Assembly: GCA_025352585.1 (NCBI GenBank)
Contig: JANXTD010000553.1
Span: 1 to 11,452 of the forward strand
Length of the DNA stretch: 11,452 nt
From: Fimbriiglobus sp.
GTDB lineage: Bacteria > Planctomycetota > Planctomycetia > Gemmatales > Gemmataceae
Direction of reading: 5' to 3'
The translations under genes were made by a program, and so were the position numbers. Shown one piece after another: positions 5,983 through 11,452 of the stretch. A model generated the notes under the pieces. The model was not told where the DNA came from and searched no databases. It saw only the letters and a list, made by a program, of their open reading frames with translations. The number at the start of each line of letters is the position of its first letter. The stretch's first letter is position 1.

Positions 5983-8900
5983 GTGTTGAAGCCCGAAGTC
6001 GCCCGCGAACAGCTCGGCCAACTGAAGTCGAAGACGCACCGCAAAGCCCGCATCGCGCGCTTGCAGAAGCTGCCGAAGGCGCAGGCCACTCTCGGCCTCG
6101 GGCTGCTCGAACTGCTGCCGACCGGCAAGCCGCCGAAGGAGTACGCCGACCGCGCCAAGCTCGGGCGCTCGTCGGCCGCGAAACTCACCGTTGACGCCAA
6201 GGCGCGGGCGAAGGTGTTCGCGGCGCTGTTCCCGACCATCGCCGCCGACGTGGAGGCCGGCTGGCAACTGCTGGGCCGCTTGCCGTACACGTCCGGCTAC
6301 GCCCGGCGGGCCTTCCGCGCCCCCGGCCGCCCCGAGGCGTTCGTCGCCAGGCGGCAGGACTTCGTCGAGTCTCTGGTGAACGTCCTGGGCGAGTTGCCCG
6401 ACGACGTGCTGTCGGCCGAGTGGGTCGCGGCGTGGGCGGTCCACCTCGGCTACAACGCCGACGCGATGGGCTACCTGCTCGCCGGGGTGATCGACGCCGG
6501 CGGGCCGACGGCCGACGCCGTGCTCGAGATCGTCACGGACTCGGCCGCGAGCCGCCACGACATCGGCGGGCCAGGCCGGCACACGACGCGGGCGCTGTTG
6601 TGCTGCGCGCGGCCGGAGGCGTGGGACTTCGCCGAGAAACTGCTGCTCGCGGCCCAGCGGCAGGAGGGCTTACGGCAGAACATCCTCGAAGCGGTGGACG
6701 AGGCCCACCCCGAGGCGTTCCGCCGCATGGTGACGCTGCTGCTCGACCACAACTTGCTGCGCTTCGCGTCGGTGGCGCGGGCGGCGTCGGTCTGGTTCGG
6801 GGCGATGCTGTACGTCGAGCAGCCCAAGCAGTTGAAGGCGGTGTTGCAAGGCTGCTGCGAGTTGCTGGCCGACCCGGCCGTGCGTCAGAAGGCCATCGCC
6901 AAGGGGGACGCCGAGGCGGCCTACAACGGCCTGTGGGCGCTGGCGTTCGTCGATATCGACGCGGCGCTGGCCGCGGCCGCGCCGCTGCTGAAGGACAAGG
7001 ATGTCGGCCGGCGAAGCGCCGCGGCGAAGCTCGTCGCCGAGTGCGGGCTGCCGGACGGGACCGCGCTGATGCTGCCGCTGCTGAACGACCCCGACCCGCG
7101 GCTCGTCGGCGACGCCCTGTACTACTTCAACCACCTGCCGCACTTCGGCGACGGCGAGGGTGAGGCCGGCGACCGCTATCCCAAGGGCCTGTTCGAGCGC
7201 GTCGAGGCGATCGTGCCGGAACTGCCCGAGAAGCGCAAGGAGTTGCCGCCGCTGGTCGCCAACTGGTCCGTGAACTCGCCCTACCAGGAGTTCGCGGCCG
7301 GCGTGCTGCTCGACTGCCTCGGCAAGCGGCCGCCGGAGCGATTGTTGCCGTACTTCGGGATGTTCACCGGCTGGAATCGCGTCCGCGTGCTCGAGAAGCT
7401 GTGTACGCCGCGCACCCTGACTTCGAGCGTGCGGCACCTCCTGTTGGCGGTCGCGGGGGAGCCGGAGCACTCTGTGCGCGAGGCGGCGCTGAAGTACCTC
7501 AAGAAGTCGAAGCTCGCTGAGGACGAGGTGCGGACCATTGAGGGGTACTTAACCCGGAAGACGCCCGACTTCCGCCGCAGCGTGTTCGAGTTGCTGCTGA
7601 ACCGCCCCGACAAGCTCGCCGCCGGCAGCGTCGATCGGCTGCTCTCCGCCGGCGACATCAACCAACGCGCGGCCGGGCTGGAACTGGCGCGGCGCATGGT
7701 CGAGGGCCAGCGTCAGGCGGAGCCGGTGCGTGGCCGCCTGCGGGCGTTCCTCGAAGCGCGTGGCAAGCGGCTGACTCCGGCGGAGTCGCAGGCGGTCGAG
7801 ACGGTGCTGAACCCCGCCGCCGCGCCGCCGACGCTCGCCGACGGCCTGGGCCTGTTCGACCCCGCCGACCGCAGCCCGGTCGTCCCGCCGAAGTCGCGCA
7901 AGGTGAAGTTCTCGACGCCGGCGTCAATCGCGTTCGTCAAGGAACTCGACGCGCTGATTCACACTCACCGCGACCGGACGTTCACGGACACCAGCAACAA
8001 GGACCGGCCGGTCGAAAAGGTTCTCGGCGCGATCCGTTACAGTTGGGACTTCCCCGGCTACAACCCCCGGCTGACGCTCGAAGAGAACCGCGCGAACCTG
8101 CCGCTGACGGACCTCTGGGAAAGCTGGTGGCGCGACCGCCCGGCCAAAACCCGCGACGCCGACGGCTTCGAGCTACTGCGGGCGAAGGCGATGCAGCTTG
8201 TCTTGGTCCGTGAAGGCGAAGCGGACGACGACGACGATGACAAGGTCTTCGAGAAGCCGTCGGCCCTGGCGGCGGCGTATCAGGCGGCGTGCAAGATCGT
8301 CGCGTCTGGGTTCGCGGAGGTCCGCTACGACGACCTCATCGACAGGCTGATCGAGTGGTTCGCGAAGCTGTACCCGCTGGCCGGGGCGTCGGACTTCCTG
8401 CTCGACGCGGCCGAGACGGCCCTGGCGGTCGTGCCGGCGATCCTCGTGGAGCAGACGCCTCGGGCCGACGCGCCCGACGGTGACGCCGATCAGAAGCGTG
8501 AGATCGTCGAGTGGCGGGGCGGCTCCTCACGCTGGATGGGCTACGCCTCGGAGGCCCCCCACGCCGCCGACTGGACGCCGGCCCACGACGCCCGGCTGTA
8601 CCGTCTGGGGCACTGGCGCGACGAGCCGATCCCCGGCGCGCAGCGGTCCCGGCCGGACCTGGCCGTGTTGCTCGCCGGATACGAGGCCGGGGCCGCGACC
8701 CTCGCCGACTTCTTCGACGACCTCATCGGGCCGCGCGAGTCTTCGCGCTACGGCACGTCCTTCAAGTCCTTGAGTTCGCTGACGGAGTCCGCCGCCGCGC
8801 CGTCCTACCCGGCCGCGGCCAAGCGGCCCGAGTTGCAGGCGGCGGTTGCGGCGGTCGTCGCGCGGGTGGTCGAAGTCGAACTCGCCCGCGGCGAGACGCC

Positions 8901-11016
8901 GACCGCGGCGACCCCGGCCGCCAACGACATCGAGCAACTGCACGGCACGACGACACTCCTGCGGCTCGTCGGCGCGCTGGGCAAGACCGGATTCGTCCAG
9001 GGGCCGTCGTACGGCAGCAGTCAGAACAAGCCGGCCGTGCTGACGCAGTTGATCCGCCACACGGTGCCGGCCGACGCCGACACCCCGGCGGCGTTCGCGG
9101 CGGCCGTCAAGGAGGCCGTTGCGGAAGGGCACTTCGCGATGGATCGCGTCGCCGAGTTGGGGCTGGTCAACCCGCGCTGGATGCAACACGTCCAACTCAC
9201 GCTCGGCTGGCCGGGCTACGACGAGGCGGTCTACTGGCTCATCGCCCACACCGGCAGCTCGTGGCAGAGCCAACTCGGCGACGCCAGCGAGGCGACCGAC
9301 GCCGGCGGCAAGCCGGCCAACCCGTGGGCCGTGATCGTCAAGTCGCGCACCAACCTGAGCCTCGAACAGCTCGCCGACGGGCTGATCGACGTGGCCTGGT
9401 TCCACACGGTCTACAAGCTCGTCGGCAGCGACAAGCGCTGGGAGGCGATCGAGGCGGCGGCGAAGTTCCTCGGCTACGGCCAGGCCCACAAGAAGGCGAC
9501 CCGGCTCGCCGATGTGCTGCTCGGGCGCACCAAGAAAAAAGACCTCGTCGAGAGCATCCGCAAGAAGTTCCTGAAGGAGTCGGTGAAGCTGCTCGGGCTG
9601 CTGCCGCTGCCGACGGACGCCGAGAAGCGGCAGGCGGAGTTGGCCGACCGCTACCGGGCGATGAAGGACTACGAGCGCTACGCCCGCGGGCTGAGTTCGC
9701 TGTCGAAGGAGCCGGCGTTGCAAGCCGCGCGGCTCGGCATGGAGAACCTGGCGGTGACCGCCGGCTTCCCCGACCCGGTGCGCCTCGAGTGGGCGGTGAC
9801 CGCTGGCGAAGTCGCCGACCTCGCCGCCGGCCCGGTGACGGTGAGCGTCGGGCCGGTGACCGTCGCGCTGAGCTTGTCGCCGCAGGGCGTGGCGTCGGTC
9901 GAGCAGGCGAAGGCCGGGGTGCCGCTGGCGAAGCTGCCGCCCGACGTGAAGAAGCACGCGGCGGTCGCCGAGCTGCTGGAGCGCAAGAAGGCGCTGACGC
10001 GGACGGTGGCGAGCAGCAAGCGGTCGCTCGAAGAGGCGATGTGTGCGGGGAGTCGCTTCCGCGGCTCCGAGTTGCCGGCACTGCTGGCCCACCCGCTGGT
10101 GCGGCCCCTGCTCGAACGGCTGATCCTCAAGACACCCGCCGGCCTGGGCTACCCGGTCGGCGGCGGCAAGTCGCTCCTGGGGGCCGACGGCAAGAAGGTC
10201 GCGGTGAAGGCGGCCGACGAGTGGACGATCGCGCACCCGCTCGACTTCGTCGCGGCGGGGACGTGGCCGGCGTGGCAGGCGGAGTGCTTCCGGGCCGAGC
10301 GCGTGCAGCCGTTCAAGCAAGTCTTCCGCGAGGTCTACGTGCCGACGGCCGCCGAGAAGGAGGACGCCACCGAGTCGCGCCGCTACTCGGGGCAGCAGGT
10401 CAACGAGACGCAGGCGAAGGCCCTGTTCGCCGGCCGCGGCTGGTCCACGCGTGTGGGGATCGACAAGACCTTCCGCGACGCCGGGCTGATCGCGCAAGTC
10501 GATTTCGACACCGGCTACTCGACGCCCGCGGAGGCCGCCGCCCCGGCCGTCGGGTCGGTGAGCTTCCGCCGCCGCGGCGACTGGAAGCCGGTCAAGCTGA
10601 CCGACGTGCCGGCGGTGCTGTTCAGCGAGGCGATGCGCGACCTCGACCTGGTCGTGAGCGTCGCGCACGTCGGCGGCGTGGACCCGGAGGCGACGCAATC
10701 GACGACCGAGATGCGCGCGGCGTTGGTGGCGACGGCGTGTGCGTTGTTGAAGCTCAGCAATGTCAAGCTCGAGGGCAAGCACGCGCTGATCGCCGGCGAG
10801 TACGGCCACTACTCGGTGCACCTGGGCAGTGCGGTGGTCCACAAGCAGCCGGGCGGGGCGCTGTGCGTGGTCGCGGTAAACGCCCAGCACCGCGGCCGGC
10901 TGTTCCTGCCGTTCGCCGACGACGACCCCCGGACGGCGGAGGTCGTCAGCAAGGTGCTGCTGCTTGCGAAGGACCATGAGATCCAGGATCCGACGATCCT
11001 GGAGCAATTGCGATGA
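5983..11016 (+). CDS. Giant DUF4132 domain protein with HEAT-like repeats
   Basis: This protein has 1677 residues with no signal peptide or membrane segment, so it is likely cytoplasmic. The N-terminus is basic (KSKTHRKARIARLQKLPK, about 15-32). A long helical, repeat-like part follows, with HEAT-like pairs near 327-385 (AAPLLKDKDVGRRSAAAKLV, LMLPLLNDPDPRLVGDAL) and again near 480-620. An acidic tract of six Asp (748-753) marks a probable linker. The C-terminal third contains DUF4132 (PF13569), about 1321-1490. It is preceded by the family-typical FPDPVRLEWAV, then shows an ERKKALTR/SLEEAM helix pair, HPLVRPLLERL, IAHPLDF, AERVQPFKQVFRE and YSGQQVN. The end, EVVSKVLLLAKDHEIQDPTIL, also matches large DUF4132 proteins. 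E. coli relatives (MolR/YehI group) carry an N-terminal WGR domain; I see none here. The molecular function of DUF4132 is not established, and a link to molybdate metabolism comes only from the MolR name. HEAT arrays suggest a scaffold. The partner is probably the Gly-Gly protein encoded 3 nt upstream. Confidence 0.95.
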   Translation: MLKPEVAREQLGQLKSKTHRKARIARLQKLPKAQATLGLGLLELLPTGKPPKEYADRAKLGRSSAAKLTVDAKARAKVFAALFPTIAADVEAGWQLLGRLPYTSGYARRAFRAPGRPEAFVARRQDFVESLVNVLGELPDDVLSAEWVAAWAVHLGYNADAMGYLLAGVIDAGGPTADAVLEIVTDSAASRHDIGGPGRHTTRALLCCARPEAWDFAEKLLLAAQRQEGLRQNILEAVDEAHPEAFRRMVTLLLDHNLLRFASVARAASVWFGAMLYVEQPKQLKAVLQGCCELLADPAVRQKAIAKGDAEAAYNGLWALAFVDIDAALAAAAPLLKDKDVGRRSAAAKLVAECGLPDGTALMLPLLNDPDPRLVGDALYYFNHLPHFGDGEGEAGDRYPKGLFERVEAIVPELPEKRKELPPLVANWSVNSPYQEFAAGVLLDCLGKRPPERLLPYFGMFTGWNRVRVLEKLCTPRTLTSSVRHLLLAVAGEPEHSVREAALKYLKKSKLAEDEVRTIEGYLTRKTPDFRRSVFELLLNRPDKLAAGSVDRLLSAGDINQRAAGLELARRMVEGQRQAEPVRGRLRAFLEARGKRLTPAESQAVETVLNPAAAPPTLADGLGLFDPADRSPVVPPKSRKVKFSTPASIAFVKELDALIHTHRDRTFTDTSNKDRPVEKVLGAIRYSWDFPGYNPRLTLEENRANLPLTDLWESWWRDRPAKTRDADGFELLRAKAMQLVLVREGEADDDDDDKVFEKPSALAAAYQAACKIVASGFAEVRYDDLIDRLIEWFAKLYPLAGASDFLLDAAETALAVVPAILVEQTPRADAPDGDADQKREIVEWRGGSSRWMGYASEAPHAADWTPAHDARLYRLGHWRDEPIPGAQRSRPDLAVLLAGYEAGAATLADFFDDLIGPRESSRYGTSFKSLSSLTESAAAPSYPAAAKRPELQAAVAAVVARVVEVELARGETPTAATPAANDIEQLHGTTTLLRLVGALGKTGFVQGPSYGSSQNKPAVLTQLIRHTVPADADTPAAFAAAVKEAVAEGHFAMDRVAELGLVNPRWMQHVQLTLGWPGYDEAVYWLIAHTGSSWQSQLGDASEATDAGGKPANPWAVIVKSRTNLSLEQLADGLIDVAWFHTVYKLVGSDKRWEAIEAAAKFLGYGQAHKKATRLADVLLGRTKKKDLVESIRKKFLKESVKLLGLLPLPTDAEKRQAELADRYRAMKDYERYARGLSSLSKEPALQAARLGMENLAVTAGFPDPVRLEWAVTAGEVADLAAGPVTVSVGPVTVALSLSPQGVASVEQAKAGVPLAKLPPDVKKHAAVAELLERKKALTRTVASSKRSLEEAMCAGSRFRGSELPALLAHPLVRPLLERLILKTPAGLGYPVGGGKSLLGADGKKVAVKAADEWTIAHPLDFVAAGTWPAWQAECFRAERVQPFKQVFREVYVPTAAEKEDATESRRYSGQQVNETQAKALFAGRGWSTRVGIDKTFRDAGLIAQVDFDTGYSTPAEAAAPAVGSVSFRRRGDWKPVKLTDVPAVLFSEAMRDLDLVVSVAHVGGVDPEATQSTTEMRAALVATACALLKLSNVKLEGKHALIAGEYGHYSVHLGSAVVHKQPGGALCVVAVNAQHRGRLFLPFADDDPRTAEVVSKVLLLAKDHEIQDPTILEQLR

Positions 11017-11028
11017 GAAACAACCGTT

Positions 11029-11060
11029 CGAACCACAGGGTTCCGTGACCCTGTGGTTCG
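11029..11060 (+). terminator. Perfect 13-bp hairpin after the DUF4132 gene
   Basis: CGAACCACAGGGT (11029-11041) and its exact reverse complement (11048-11060) flank a 6-nt loop, TCCGTG. The structure starts 13 nt after the DUF4132 stop and is the strongest stem in the window. CTCCTTC follows rather than a T-run, so termination may be inefficient or need a helper factor. The stem also ends 23 nt before the next start codon, so a role in the leader of the next gene is possible. Confidence 0.7.
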
Positions 11061-11083
11061 CTCCTTCATGAGGCTCGCCTCGC

Positions 11084-11452
11084 ATGTCGGAAGCGACCCT
11101 TTCGCCTTATGGTCCGGATTCGGACCTGCTGTTCGCGGCTCTGGCCCATCAACTCGGCTTCGTCCGCCGAGAGGATCTCTTGACCTCGCTCGAACTCTGG
11201 GCCGAGGATCGCCATCGCCCCCTGAGCGACATTCTGGTCGAGCGCCGGGCGATCGCGGCGCACCGCCGCCGACTGCTCGACGACGTGGTGCAGGAGTACC
11301 TCCTTCAGCACGGTATGGACGCCGCCCGCGCCCTGGAAACCGTTTGCAGTGGGCGTCAGGAGACGCTCGACCTGGGTCGCTTCACGTCCTCCTCGACGGA
11401 AGGGACGCGGGACTCGGGCCTGCTCACGATGCACACGCTCACACCCAATGCG
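11084..11452 (+). CDS. N-terminus of a putative planctomycete Ser/Thr protein kinase (partial, runs off the window)
   Basis: The first 123 codons are open to the window end with no stop. Residues about 14-85 (DLLFAALAHQLGFVRREDLL, LELWAEDRHRPLSDILVERR, LLDDVVQEYLLQHGMDAARA) resemble the helical segment that precedes the kinase domain in many Gemmata/Pirellula-type Ser/Thr kinases (pattern LLFGxLALQ...LxDxLVERG...). The Ser/Thr-rich stretch at about 100-112 would be the linker to the kinase. The catalytic domain itself lies outside the window, so kinase identity is an inference from the N-terminal pattern. The ATG at 11084 has GAGG 10 nt upstream (11070-11073). The gene follows the DUF4132 gene by 67 nt with a hairpin between, so it may be a separate transcript. 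Confidence 0.65.
   Translation, partial: MSEATLSPYGPDSDLLFAALAHQLGFVRREDLLTSLELWAEDRHRPLSDILVERRAIAAHRRRLLDDVVQEYLLQHGMDAARALETVCSGRQETLDLGRFTSSSTEGTRDSGLLTMHTLTPNA

Noticed and set aside
4164..6290. A 708-codon minus-strand frame spanning the divergent region
   Set aside because: It crosses both well-supported genes and their shared promoter region and has an Arg/Ser-rich translation without motifs.
8511..10979. A long open frame in another plus-strand frame inside the DUF4132 gene
   Set aside because: It is almost entirely Arg, Gly, Ala and Pro, as expected for an off-frame reading of high-GC coding DNA. The true frame matches DUF4132.
5554..11016. Reading the Gly-Gly/DUF4132 pair as a known anti-phage ubiquitin-like system
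   Set aside because: No E1, E2, JAB peptidase, nuclease or other defence gene is present in the window, and the neighbours are housekeeping-type planctomycete genes.
8527..11085. An 852-codon open frame on the minus strand opposite the DUF4132 gene
   Set aside because: Its translation is Arg/His/Gly-rich with no domain logic and mirrors the GC-rich third positions of the real gene. It is an artefact of composition.
1..11452. tRNA, rRNA, CRISPR, insertion sequence or prophage features
   Set aside because: I looked on both strands and saw no cloverleaf, repeat-spacer array, transposase or terminal inverted repeat.

Overview
This 11.45 kb window is very GC-rich and looks like a planctomycete chromosome, most likely Gemmataceae. 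That placement is inferred from gene content: a Planctomycete-type cytochrome C (PSCyt1)-DUF1549-DUF1553 protein paired with a twin-arginine DUF1501 protein, plus the start of a gene whose N-terminus resembles those of Gemmata-type Ser/Thr kinases. No rRNA, tRNA, transposon, CRISPR array or phage gene was seen.

Layout. (1) 67-483 (+): a small, unrecognised, aromatic-rich protein. (2) 484-650: a convergent spacer with short inverted repeats. (3) 5311-651 (-): a two-gene unit read leftwards. A large secreted haem-motif protein (PSCyt1-DUF1549-DUF1553 with a LamG-like insertion) is followed 17 nt later by a Tat-exported DUF1501 protein of the alkaline-phosphatase/sulfatase fold. (4) 5312-5553: a divergent regulatory region with a plausible promoter for the leftward unit. 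(5) 5554-11016 (+): a tight two-gene unit with 3 nt between the genes. A 141-aa protein whose C-terminal half reads like a ubiquitin-like/ThiS-MoaD beta-grasp ending in Gly-Gly is followed by a 1677-aa DUF4132 protein. (6) 11029-11060: a perfect 13-bp hairpin closes the unit. (7) 11084 to the window end (+): the first 123 codons of a protein resembling planctomycete Ser/Thr kinase N-termini.

The leftward pair is ordinary for planctomycetes: paired exported proteins of unknown biochemistry, thought to act on polymers or in extracytoplasmic redox chemistry. The rightward pair is the most interesting part. A small protein with a sulfur-carrier/ubiquitin-type di-glycine tail appears to be co-expressed with a giant DUF4132 protein. 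No E1/ThiF-like enzyme or JAB peptidase is encoded in the window. The beta-grasp assignment is made by eye and needs a profile or structure search. All function calls rest on reading motifs in the sequence; no database search was run.
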